Shown here: one piece after another, positions 6,975-14,361 of the stretch | How positions within the stretch are numbered: position 1 is the first letter of the stretch | How the letters are laid out: every line of letters begins with the position of its first letter | Source: Candidatus Acidiferrales bacterium | GTDB taxonomy: Bacteria > Acidobacteriota > Terriglobia > Acidiferrales > UBA7541 | Direction: 5' to 3' | Assembly (NCBI GenBank): GCA_955651735.1 | Contig: CATPAM010000219.1 | Location: 1 to 14,361, forward strand | DNA: 14,361 bases | Notes under the pieces: model-generated | Databases searched by the model: none | Seen by the model: the letters and a program-made list of their open reading frames with translations, nothing else | What the model was told of the DNA's origin: nothing | Program-made: the position numbers and the translations under genes

Positions 6975-8822
6975 CTAGCGTGGGCTAGGTTCGCGGCCGA
7001 GCTGCTGCAGGTTCTCCTTCGCTAATTCGTGGTTGGGGTTGAGTTGCAGGGCGCGCTGGTAGTGCAGCCTGGCTTGCTTGATGTCGCCGATTTCGGCGAA
7101 GGCGCTGCCCAGGTTGGCTTCGGCGTTGGCGTCGTGGGGATTGATACGCACGGCGGTCTGAAACTGCGCCAGCGCGCCACGAAAATCACCGAGGGACGCG
7201 AGCGCGTTGCCCAAGTTATAGCGGGCATCGAAATAATCCGGACGCGCATTGAGCGCGGCGGTGAGATAGGGAACGGATTCCTCGGTGCGGCCGGCGGCGA
7301 GCAGTGCCGCGCCGAAGGCGTTGTTCACCGTGGGCTCGTTCGGGCGGATGCGGTTGGCTTCCGCGAAATGGGTGATGGCTTCCGCGACTTCGCCACGTCC
7401 CATCAGCAAAGCCGCCAAATTGAAGTGCGCTTCGAAATCTTCAGAATTCTTCTGTAAATTGTGCACCGCCATCGCTTCCAGTATCTCCGCTCTGGGGTCG
7501 CGTTTTGCCTGAGCGGAATCCTCCGGCAGCACCTGCAACCAAAGATGAGCCATTTCGTCAACCGCGCGATTTCCCGCGACAACGCGCTGCGGCGGATCAT
7601 TTGGATTGCGCACGTTGTCGTCGGAATTGTCGTACACGAACTTCATGGAAATGGTGGTGCTTTTTGGTAATTTCACCGGCTGGGCGTAGCGATACACCGC
7701 TTGCCAATTCAGGTTCCAATCGGGAATTTGAATAAGGGTTTCGGACCGGCCGTCCGGGAATTTTGCGATGGCTTGTAGGTCCTTGCCGAGATAGTGGGCG
7801 TGCGGGTAGATGGCAAGCAAATCCACACCGACGGGCAGGGTAAATTCGTCGGTCACCACGAAATGTTTCTCACCGGCTGGGATGTCCAGCAAGCGATCGT
7901 TTTCCAGTTGCAGAAGAATGGGGTACTTGGTGGCGGGCTTGTCTGTGAAATACAAACCGAGGGTGGGCTGAATGGTTTCCGGCTTTCCCGAAGGCTGCAG
8001 ATGGGTGTTGAGAATCAGGTCCGTGTCCTGGTCCAAGCGCAGCGCCATGCCGTCGGGCTCGACGTAGGGAATCGAGCCCGGTTTCCAAAACAGGAAATGA
8101 CTGTCGGGATCAAAGACTTCGGACTCGATGGTCAGTTCCATGCCGGCGAAGCCCGCGCCGGGCTCGGCTTCCAGACGCCTGCCGTTCTGCTGGCGGTCCA
8201 CCAAAACATTGGCGTGATGCACAAGGCGCTTGTCGCCCGGCCGGATTTCCATGGCTTGGAGCCAGCGCGTGCGGTCAACGGGCGCGCGAAAGACGAAATT
8301 CCAGTAATTGTCGGAACCATCGGCGGGCAAGGCGTAAGGTTTCGTGGCTTTCACAATGACGTCTGGCTTGCCGAGCTGCCATCCCTCTACGAAGTTCGCT
8401 TTCGGCGGCAAGTCAGCTGGATTTCCCTCGACCGTGCCTTGCTCCACCCAAGCCTGAATGCGAGTGATCTCGTCCTCTGAGAGCCGTAGTTCGCCGGCAA
8501 ATTTCAGCGCACCCTCTTCCGGCAACCAGGGAGGCATGAAGCGGCTTTTTGCGACGGCGGCAATTTGCCGCGCGTGCGATTTTGCGTCGGCGTAGGTCAG
8601 TAGCGAAAAAGGCCCAGCCTCGCCGGGGCGATGGCATTGCGCACAAGCGCGATAAAGAATAGGCGCGATGTCCCGGTTGAAGGTAACCTGCGACTGTCGG
8701 GCAGCGCTCTGGGCCGGGGTTTTGTGTTGCGCCGGCGTCCGGCCGCCGAGGGCGATGCCGAGTATTGCGATGCAAACCAGCGGCAAGACGGATCGAAGGA
8801 ATTTCTGGGGTACAACCGTCAT
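6975..8822 (-). CDS. Exported cytochrome c / PHM-like copper monooxygenase / TPR fusion, 615 aa
   Basis: A hydrophobic signal segment (about 9-27) is followed by a cytochrome c domain with heme motif CAQCH (60-64) and a probable axial Met in FMPPW (Met96). The central part resembles copper type II ascorbate-dependent monooxygenases (PHM/DBH fold). Candidate CuH ligands are His202-His203 (LVHHANV) and His274 (NTHLQPSG); candidate CuM ligands are His341/His343 (YPHAHYLG) and Met424 (DEMAHLW). The spacing is similar to that in PHM, but ligand roles are inferred. From about 463 to the end there are four TPR units with typical N-P-x-x-x-A register, suggesting a docking surface. It likely uses heme and copper for an envelope oxidation whose substrate is unknown. 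Its ATG overlaps the redoxin stop in ATGA, indicating translational coupling in one operon. Confidence 0.88.
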   Translation of the reverse strand: MTVVPQKFLRSVLPLVCIAILGIALGGRTPAQHKTPAQSAARQSQVTFNRDIAPILYRACAQCHRPGEAGPFSLLTYADAKSHARQIAAVAKSRFMPPWLPEEGALKFAGELRLSEDEITRIQAWVEQGTVEGNPADLPPKANFVEGWQLGKPDVIVKATKPYALPADGSDNYWNFVFRAPVDRTRWLQAMEIRPGDKRLVHHANVLVDRQQNGRRLEAEPGAGFAGMELTIESEVFDPDSHFLFWKPGSIPYVEPDGMALRLDQDTDLILNTHLQPSGKPETIQPTLGLYFTDKPATKYPILLQLENDRLLDIPAGEKHFVVTDEFTLPVGVDLLAIYPHAHYLGKDLQAIAKFPDGRSETLIQIPDWNLNWQAVYRYAQPVKLPKSTTISMKFVYDNSDDNVRNPNDPPQRVVAGNRAVDEMAHLWLQVLPEDSAQAKRDPRAEILEAMAVHNLQKNSEDFEAHFNLAALLMGRGEVAEAITHFAEANRIRPNEPTVNNAFGAALLAAGRTEESVPYLTAALNARPDYFDARYNLGNALASLGDFRGALAQFQTAVRINPHDANAEANLGSAFAEIGDIKQARLHYQRALQLNPNHELAKENLQQLGREPSPR

Positions 8823-9412
8823 TCGAGATCCGAGATGTAGCAGCCCACTGCCGGCGTCGCATTCCCGTTGATCGTTCTACCTGCGATGGCCGCTCGAATG
8901 GCATCCGCAAGTTCGTGCGTCGTCGCAGTCTTTCGCGCGTGGCCAAAATCCTCGTACAGATTGTCAATCCGGCCGTGATAAACCAGACGGCGGTTGGCGT
9001 CGAAAACCGCGGCTTCGGGAGTGATCTGCGCATGGCTCTGCTTCACCAAAATATGTTGCGGGTCGTGCAGCGCGGCAAGCGCATAGCCGAAGTCGCGATC
9101 ATGTTTGCGAATCGTCTCGGAGGTTTCCTTCTTGCTTGGATAAACGAGAAAGAAGGCCGCTTTGTCTGTGTTATGCGCGCTAAGCTGCTGAATCGTGGGA
9201 GCGTAACGGTTTGAAACCGGACAGTCCGTGCGCACAAAAATCAGGACGACGACCTTGCCTTGCGCCGCGCGAAACGGATCGGCGGGTTTGCCCTCAAGAT
9301 CGGTGGCGAAACTCTGTGAGCTGGACGTAAGGGGAGACGAGACAAGGCACAGGACCACAATCGCAAATAGGACGCGAGAAAGAGTTCGCAAGGTCTGAAG
9401 CCTTTCGCCCAT
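8819..9412 (-). CDS. Exported redoxin (thioredoxin-fold, AhpC/TSA/TlpA-like), 197 aa
   Basis: An N-terminal signal or anchor segment (about 13-33) precedes a thioredoxin fold: a VVVLIFVRTDCPVSN strand/active site with Cys64, an AFFLVYPSKKE strand, and the cis-Pro region at QITPEAAVFD. The active site is C-x-x-S (Cys64, Ser67), so the resolving Cys of TlpA-type proteins is absent. A second Cys lies near the C-terminus in VGCYI (Cys191), a feature I know from redoxins encoded beside cytochrome c/TPR proteins. It is probably a peroxiredoxin-like or thiol-redox partner of the downstream gene, to which it is coupled by a 4-nt overlap. No clear Shine-Dalgarno precedes the ATG at 9412. I kept that start because it leaves a normal signal peptide and sits about 18 nt after the predicted transcription start. 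Confidence 0.87.
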   Translation of the reverse strand: MGERLQTLRTLSRVLFAIVVLCLVSSPLTSSSQSFATDLEGKPADPFRAAQGKVVVLIFVRTDCPVSNRYAPTIQQLSAHNTDKAAFFLVYPSKKETSETIRKHDRDFGYALAALHDPQHILVKQSHAQITPEAAVFDANRRLVYHGRIDNLYEDFGHARKTATTHELADAIRAAIAGRTINGNATPAVGCYISDLE

Positions 9413-9436
9413 CGGTTCGCAGGGGAGTACGCAGAA

Positions 9437-9465
9437 ATGTTACTGCGGACAAAAACCGTTGTCCA
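9437..9465 (-). promoter_or_regulatory. Candidate promoter of the redoxin-cytochrome operon
   Basis: Read on the minus strand: -35 TGGACA (9465-9460; 5 of 6 matches), a 17-bp spacer, and -10 TAACAT (9442-9437; 4 of 6 matches). Transcription would start near 9430 with a leader of about 18 nt before the ATG at 9412. This supports the redoxin operon being transcribed separately from the two genes upstream of it. Confidence 0.4.
9447..9464. promoter_or_regulatory. Perfect inverted repeat GGACAA-N6-TTGTCC, candidate operator
   Basis: Arms GGACAA (9447-9452) and TTGTCC (9459-9464) are perfect and separated by 6 bp. The site covers most of the spacer and five of the six bases of the -35 box, where a bound dimeric repressor would block RNA polymerase. 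Which regulator might bind is unknown. Confidence 0.45.
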
Positions 9466-9489
9466 TTTGACTGTTGTACTAGGGCGGCA

Positions 9490-9503
9490 CGAAGCGGCCT
9501 TCG
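9490..9503 (-). terminator. Short stem-loop after the unknown secreted pair
   Basis: CGAAG (9490-9494) and CTTCG (9499-9503) form a perfect 5-bp stem with a 4-nt loop, 12 nt beyond the minus-strand stop codon at 9516. No T-run follows on the minus strand, so it is at best a weak terminator. Confidence 0.25.
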
Positions 9504-9515
9504 ATAAATAGGTTG

Positions 9516-10049
9516 CTAACGCAGTTGCCCTGGCTCAATTCCTCGCTTGCGAGCGGCCTCAAGAACCGCATCCATTTTCGCAGCGAGCGATTTTCTCTTT
9601 TCCTCGAGCTTGCGCACCTGATCTTCCACGGGTTCTGTGGAGTAGCTCTTGTGCATCTGCATGCCATTCGCGCCGGACGCCTCACCTTTACTGAAGCTCT
9701 TCAAGTCCGCGATCTGTTTCTCGACCACGGCCAATTGGGCCTGAAGAGTTGTGAGTTGTTTGCGAAAGGCGGCGATCACCTGAGAACTGGCCGGTTTCGC
9801 GGTCGCGCTTTTCCCGGGCGAGCTATTCCTTTCATCGCCCACTTGCGAAATCGCACTCCCGCTGACGTCTCCCAGGTTGTCGTTGGTCCAGACCTTTTTG
9901 GTTTTCTTTGGTTCTTCGCGCGATGGAGTCGTAGGTTGTGACTGCGATGGTGCCGAATCCTGCAAGAGCAACGTGGAAGAGGGGAAGGAAGCAGCGGCCG
10001 GAAATGCCGACATCAAAGCCGCCGCCGCAAAAATAATCTGGCGATTCAT
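9516..10049 (-). CDS. Secreted coiled-coil hypothetical protein, 177 aa
   Basis: I recognise no known family. An N-terminal signal peptide (MNRQIIFAAAALMSAFPAAA, cleaved near residue 20) leads into a low-complexity Ser/Pro/Lys linker (about 33-95). Within it is KKVWTNDNLGDVSG, a 'KKVWTNDDL'-type motif I associate with uncharacterised envelope proteins of Acidobacteriota. The C-terminal half (about 91-170) is highly charged with heptad-like spacing (AFRKQLTTLQAQLAVVEKQI; VRKLEEKRKSLAAKMDAVLE), predicting a coiled coil interrupted near GEASGANG. There is no Cys in the mature part. It follows the 297-aa gene after 12 nt, with GAGG just before its ATG, so the two are co-transcribed. It may be a periplasmic structural or adaptor protein; function unknown. 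Confidence 0.75.
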   Translation of the reverse strand: MNRQIIFAAAALMSAFPAAASFPSSTLLLQDSAPSQSQPTTPSREEPKKTKKVWTNDNLGDVSGSAISQVGDERNSSPGKSATAKPASSQVIAAFRKQLTTLQAQLAVVEKQIADLKSFSKGEASGANGMQMHKSYSTEPVEDQVRKLEEKRKSLAAKMDAVLEAARKRGIEPGQLR

Positions 10050-10061
10050 AACCTCAGACTA

Positions 10062-10955
10062 TCAGGGGTCGGCGTTCGCGGAGGTTGACTTGCCCAACTC
10101 GGCACGGATAGCTTGCAGCGCTTCCTTGGGGGGGCCGATGCGGCGGTACTGCGAATAAAGTGTCCGCTCATGAATGGAAAAGCTCATAAACAAGCGGCGC
10201 CCATCGAAATCATACTGCGAATACGTGGCGAACCACAGTCCGGGGGCCATTTCGTAACGTTCCTGCATCAAGTGGCTGCCCTTGTAGACCTTGGCGAGGA
10301 AGCCGCCGATGGAGATGTCTTCTGTGACTTCGATTTCGGCGCGCGCCACTTGTTCCGCATCGTCGTCGATACACAGAAAGCCGCGCACCTTTGAAAAGAT
10401 CGCAGTAGCGCGTGAAGTCGCTTTGTAAGCCGGATTGGGAACCATGCGGTATTTCGACAGCGTACGATCGCCGCGGAGTTCTCGAGCAATGAATGTGTAA
10501 AGAAAAGCCGTGCGCGTCGCGTCGATCAAGTCCGAACGCTCTTTTTGTTTCTTCGCGATTTTCTCGTAGGCTTCGCGCTGCGCTCGGCCATCCTCCGCGG
10601 CCCAGGACAGAGCGCGTTCCAGTTTTTCCAACTCCGCGCGATAAGCCGCCGCATCGACCGGCTTGCCGTCCGGCCCCACGGGGATGCGATCGATGCCGGT
10701 TCCGGCCGGGACTGCCCGCGTCGTTTTGATTTCTGGCGGCTGGGATCCCGGGCCTTTGTGGATTTCCAGACGCTCCAAACGCTCATAGGTGGACTGTGCC
10801 AGATCATTTTTTTTCTGATTGGCGATCACGTGCTCGAGCAGCGTGCGCGCCTGGTCTTCGCTTTGCAGAACGGGGGCTGGCGCATCCTGGGCAAGCGAAA
10901 TTCCACCGTAAGCCGCAAGTAAGGACACAAAAAGGATGGCTCTAGGCGACTGCAT
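10062..10955 (-). CDS. Secreted hypothetical protein, 297 aa
   Basis: I recognise no characterised family. A signal peptide covers about 1-22 (ending GGISLAQ). The first third of the mature protein is helical and charged (DQARTLLEHVIANQKK, YERLERLEIH), then comes a Pro/Gly-rich stretch, a long charged helix (about 108-147), and a C-terminal half rich in alternating strands (SKYRMVPNPAY, AEIEVTEDISIGGFLAKVYKG, ERYEMAPGLWFATYSQYDFDGRRLFMSFSIHERTLYSQYRRI). That half resembles the half-barrel of outer-membrane-associated lipid or lipoprotein carriers, but this is shape only. A single Cys lies in GFLCIDDD. It is first in a two-gene unit with the coiled-coil protein 12 nt downstream. A run of eight A on the coding strand (10814-10807) lies early in the gene. 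Confidence 0.75.
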   Translation of the reverse strand: MQSPRAILFVSLLAAYGGISLAQDAPAPVLQSEDQARTLLEHVIANQKKNDLAQSTYERLERLEIHKGPGSQPPEIKTTRAVPAGTGIDRIPVGPDGKPVDAAAYRAELEKLERALSWAAEDGRAQREAYEKIAKKQKERSDLIDATRTAFLYTFIARELRGDRTLSKYRMVPNPAYKATSRATAIFSKVRGFLCIDDDAEQVARAEIEVTEDISIGGFLAKVYKGSHLMQERYEMAPGLWFATYSQYDFDGRRLFMSFSIHERTLYSQYRRIGPPKEALQAIRAELGKSTSANADP

Positions 10956-10986
10956 AGTCAGGGAATGGTGAGAGGCTCCGTCAACA

Positions 10987-10992
10987 TTTATA
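10987..10992 (-). promoter_or_regulatory. Possible -10 box for the unknown secreted operon
   Basis: TATAAA on the minus strand (10992-10987; 5 of 6 matches) lies about 32 nt before the ATG at 10955. No good -35 box is found at 16-18 bp spacing, so the promoter is only suggested. Confidence 0.3.
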
Positions 10993-11137
10993 TTGGATTC
11001 GACACCTACGTGGACTGTTGCATCGAGCTTTCAGCCTCACCCGCAGGGCCAGTATCCTGCTAGGGCCCTGGCGAAGGGCATGGGGTGTTGCGGGACAGTG
11101 TCGTATGGGGAACCAGAGGTTGCGAGCCTCACCCCGC

Positions 11138-11151
11138 CAGCCGGCCGGCTG
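11138..11151. repeat. 14-bp perfect palindrome CAGCCGGCCGGCTG
   Basis: Both halves (11138-11144 and 11145-11151) are exact reverse complements with no spacer. It lies between the divergent genes and may be an operator. A G+C-rich palindrome of this length could also be chance. Confidence 0.35.
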
Positions 11152-11304
11152 CCGTCGCGCCTCATCACCGCAAGTATAGCATTTGTAATGGCATACAGGC
11201 CCTCGCCGCGACCTATGGTCGGAAATCAGCCCCTTGCCGTCGCAAATCTCTATTCATCAGCAGGCCAAGCAAAGGGTGTAATTTTGCGTCTAAGCATAAG
11301 GAAC

Positions 11305-11333
11305 GGAAACCTATCTGCCGGCGAACTCGTATT
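11305..11333 (+). promoter_or_regulatory. ECF-sigma-like promoter candidate for the permease pair
   Basis: GGAAAC (11305-11310) followed after 17 bp by CGTATT (11328-11333) resembles the GGAAC...CGT pattern recognised by extracytoplasmic-function sigma factors. Transcription would start near 11340, about 27 nt before the TTG at 11367 and about 130 nt before the ATG at 11472. No ECF sigma gene is in the window. Confidence 0.3.
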
Positions 11334-11407
11334 AATAGCAGGTGAGAGGAAGCGAGTGAGGTTCCGTTGAGTGTGGCTCCACTGGAAGGGTTGACGCGGT
11401 TGCCGCA

Positions 11408-11447
11408 GGTAACCACCGCTGCGGCCGGGCGCAGGGTTGCGCTTACC
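11408..11447 (+). repeat. Nested stem-loop upstream of the first permease start
   Basis: GGTAA (11408-11412) pairs with TTACC (11443-11447) around an inner hairpin CTGCG (11419-11423)/CGCAG (11430-11434) with a 6-nt loop. It ends 24 nt before the ATG at 11472. If that ATG is the real start, this is a structured leader; if translation begins at 11367 it is coding. Confidence 0.35.
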
Positions 11448-11471
11448 GGGCTCCGCGGCGGTGCCGTGACC

Positions 11472-12689
<1,218 letters not shown>

Positions 12690-12715
12690 AGGCTGGAAGT
12701 ACCGGGAAAAACACA

Positions 12716-13957
12716 ATGGCGCAAGCATACGGCGAGAACCTTAAGCAGGCGCTGGACACGCTCCGCGCGCACAAAATGCGCAGCGCGCTCACCGTTTTTG
12801 GAGTGGTTCTGGGCGTCAGCGTGATTATGCTGGTCGCTGCGCTGATCACCGGCTTCGACGAAACCATTCAGGAAAACATCAAGCAGTTTGGCGCGGATAC
12901 CGCGTTCATTTCCAAATGGGACCAGGGTTTCCACGGAGGCGACCCGCCGATGGAAGAGAGACAGCGCAAGCCGTTGACGCTGGAAGATTCGCAAGCGCTG
13001 ATGGCCGGGTGTCCCGCGTTGAAAAATGTTACGACTTTCTTACAGACCGGGTGGATGCAGGTGCACACCGTGCGCACCAAGGCCGGTGCAGTCAGCGCCA
13101 TCGATTTTCGCGGCGTGCAAGCCAATTTCGGCCAGGTGTATGCCAATGCCGCGACGATCTCCGGACGTTTCATCAGTGAAGGCGACGACCTGCACCGCGA
13201 AAAGGTGGTGATGCTCGGCGAAAACGTCGCGCCGGTGCTGTTCCCCGGGCACGATGCCGTCGGCAAAGACGTGATGATCGATGGCGCCGACTTTCGGGTG
13301 ATCGGCGTTGTCGAAAAACCCAAAGGCGGCTTCGGCATGGGCGATGAAGATCGCCGCGTGCTCATTCCCTTCAACACTTTCAAAAAAACGTACCCGGCGG
13401 CCGATGAAATCAACATGCGGGTGCAGGCGAATCCGGGCATGCTGGATCAGGCGGTTGACCAGGCCGAAGAAGTGCTTCGGCGGCGGCGCAATGTGCCTTA
13501 CAACGGCAAGGACAATTTCTCGATCCGCACCGCGGCGCAGGAAGTCGAGGAGTTTCACAATATTATGATGATGGTTTACGTCGCGACGCTCGTGCTTAGC
13601 GCGATCGGTTTGCTTATCGGCGGCGTGGGTGTGATGAATATCATGCTGGTAAGCGTGACCGAGCGGACCCGCGAAATCGGCGTGCGCAAAGCGATCGGCG
13701 CGAAGCGCAGCGACATTACCTGGCAGTTCCTCCTCGAAGCGATGACCCTGACGGCCTCTGGTGGCGTGATCGCACTTGTGCTGGTGAACGGCCTGGTGCT
13801 CCTGATTCGCCTTACCTTGCAGTGGCGCGGCGCTGTTCCGATCTGGGCGGCCACGGCCGGCGTAGTGGTGAGCGTGAGCGTAGGTTTAATCTTCGGCGTA
13901 TGGCCCGCAATGAAAGCCGCGAAACTGGATCCAGTCGAAGCTCTTCGCTACGAATAG
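12716..13957 (+). CDS. MacB/FtsX-type ABC transporter permease, second of a tandem pair, 413 aa
   Basis: ATG 12716 gives the expected short cytoplasmic N-terminus before LRAHKMRSALT, with a weak GGGA 8 nt upstream. The same frame is open back to 12281, but that part lies inside the preceding gene and has no family character. Helix 1 spans about 20-42; the periplasmic core (about 43-280) contains the MacB-PCD-like GRFISEGDD and VIGVVEKPKGGFG segments; helices 2-4 lie near 285-308, 340-363 and 370-392. The signature VTERTREIGVRKAIGAKRSDI and the GGVGVMNIMLVSV helix are closer to canonical MacB than those of the first permease. The pair arose by an old duplication and may form a heterodimeric transmembrane unit needing an ATPase encoded elsewhere. 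The substrate is unknown. Confidence 0.9.
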   Translation: MAQAYGENLKQALDTLRAHKMRSALTVFGVVLGVSVIMLVAALITGFDETIQENIKQFGADTAFISKWDQGFHGGDPPMEERQRKPLTLEDSQALMAGCPALKNVTTFLQTGWMQVHTVRTKAGAVSAIDFRGVQANFGQVYANAATISGRFISEGDDLHREKVVMLGENVAPVLFPGHDAVGKDVMIDGADFRVIGVVEKPKGGFGMGDEDRRVLIPFNTFKKTYPAADEINMRVQANPGMLDQAVDQAEEVLRRRRNVPYNGKDNFSIRTAAQEVEEFHNIMMMVYVATLVLSAIGLLIGGVGVMNIMLVSVTERTREIGVRKAIGAKRSDITWQFLLEAMTLTASGGVIALVLVNGLVLLIRLTLQWRGAVPIWAATAGVVVSVSVGLIFGVWPAMKAAKLDPVEALRYE

Positions 13958-14042
13958 TTCGCAACTAACCCATTTCAAATCAATCTGAATATTTGCGCGT
14001 GGATGGCTCAAGGCGCACACGTCGGGTCGGGTTACGGGCGTG

Positions 14043-14361
14043 TCACTGGAAGGCGGCGGCCAAGGCTTTTTGTGCTAGAGCTCTTGCGCTTGGATTACCC
14101 GACAGGACTTGGGCGGACCATGCGGCGGCGGCTTTGGAGAGGCGGACGGATTCGCTGGTGATTGATTCGGGGCCGCTGGAATCGGCGTTGCCGAAGAAAA
14201 TGCGGTCGAGGGGTTGCGCAGCCGCGAAGCGATTTATTGTGAACTGGCCAGGAACGGCCATGAACATGGGATGGCCGCGGCGATAGAGGCGGACTTCGAG
14301 GGGATCGGCGTTGAATTCGGGGAGCAACTTCTGGAAATCGGCGAGCACGCGGGCGGCGAGA
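14043..14361 (-). CDS. C-terminal part of a probable FAD-dependent amine oxidase-like protein (5' partial)
   Basis: The minus-strand frame is open to the end of the window (LAARVLADFQKLLPEF...), so the start lies beyond it and GTG at 14348 is just an internal Val. The visible 106 residues end at TGA (14045-14043). The stretch VRLYRRGHPMFMAVPGQ, then PLDRIFFGNADSSGPESITSESVRLSKAAAAWSAQVL, matches the usual end of flavin amine oxidase/phytoene-desaturase-like proteins. There a 'RI.F.G' strand and a helix starting at the 'ESI..a..SG..aA' position close the FAD-binding domain. The Rossmann GxGxxG motif would be upstream and is not seen, so the substrate class cannot be told. It converges on the permease operon with 85 nt between stops; no clear terminator was found there. 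Confidence 0.65.
   Translation of the reverse strand, partial: LAARVLADFQKLLPEFNADPLEVRLYRRGHPMFMAVPGQFTINRFAAAQPLDRIFFGNADSSGPESITSESVRLSKAAAAWSAQVLSGNPSARALAQKALAAAFQ

Larger units (their letters stand above)
10956..11471. other. Long divergent intergenic region with several palindromes
   Basis: About 500 bp separate the divergent secreted-protein and permease genes, with no convincing gene inside. It holds an inverted repeat CAGGGCC (11044-11050)/GGCCCTG (11064-11070), a 14-bp perfect palindrome (11138-11151), CGACC-TAT-GGTCG (11209-11221), an ECF-like promoter candidate (11305-11333), and a nested hairpin (11408-11447). A -10-like TATAAA for the leftward gene lies at 10992-10987. Short open frames here show no family character. 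Confidence 0.6.

Noticed and set aside
7794..8480. 228-aa plus-strand open frame opposite the cytochrome/copper protein
   Set aside because: The minus-strand frame carries the heme and copper motifs; the plus frame has no recognisable domain.
8413..9033. 206-aa minus-strand frame spanning the redoxin-cytochrome junction
   Set aside because: It is in another frame than the two real genes, very Arg-rich, and explained as a shadow of both.
13958..14042. Possible bidirectional terminator between the convergent genes
   Set aside because: Only short pairings such as ACACG/CGTGT are found, with no T-run on either strand.

Overview
The window is a G+C-rich bacterial chromosomal segment that most resembles an Acidobacteriota (Terriglobia-like) genome. 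This is inferred from the gene families: a redoxin paired with a cytochrome c/copper-monooxygenase/TPR protein, MacB-like permeases without an ATPase, small lineage-type hypothetical proteins, and an intergenic 'ATCCTTCG...CAGGATGACA' palindrome of a kind I associate with that phylum. No rRNA, tRNA, CRISPR array, insertion sequence or phage gene was seen.

Layout. (1) 1-3279 (+): the 3' part of a long TM0106-type gene fusing a RecB-like nuclease, a YprB-like RNase H-fold exonuclease and an SF1 helicase; its start lies before the window. (2) 3436-5375 (+): three stand-alone genes, namely a 136-aa and an 89-aa small protein and a sugar-type binding-protein fold without an export signal. Their gaps contain a promoter, a REP-like palindrome and inverted repeats. 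(3) 5557-6966 (+): an exported phospholipase B-like Ntn hydrolase with a predicted nucleophile Cys162 and a good sigma70 promoter. (4) 6975-9412 (-): a two-gene operon (redoxin, then cytochrome c/PHM-like/TPR protein, ATGA overlap) whose promoter carries a perfect inverted repeat. (5) 9516-10955 (-): two secreted proteins of unknown function, 12 nt apart. (6) 10956-11471: a divergent intergenic region rich in palindromes, with an ECF-like promoter candidate. (7) 11472-13957 (+): two tandem MacB/FtsX-type permeases with no ATPase. (8) 14043 to the end (-): the C-terminal end of a probable FAD-dependent amine oxidase-like protein, convergent with the permeases.

How they fit together. From 5557 to 10955 every gene encodes a protein with an apparent export signal, so this is mostly a cell-envelope neighbourhood. 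The clearest functional unit is the redoxin and cytochrome/copper protein pair, which looks like an envelope redox or copper oxygenation module. The unknown secreted pair lies directly upstream on the same strand, so it may share that context, but no sequence evidence proves a link. The rest looks like a chromosomal mosaic of independent transcription units.
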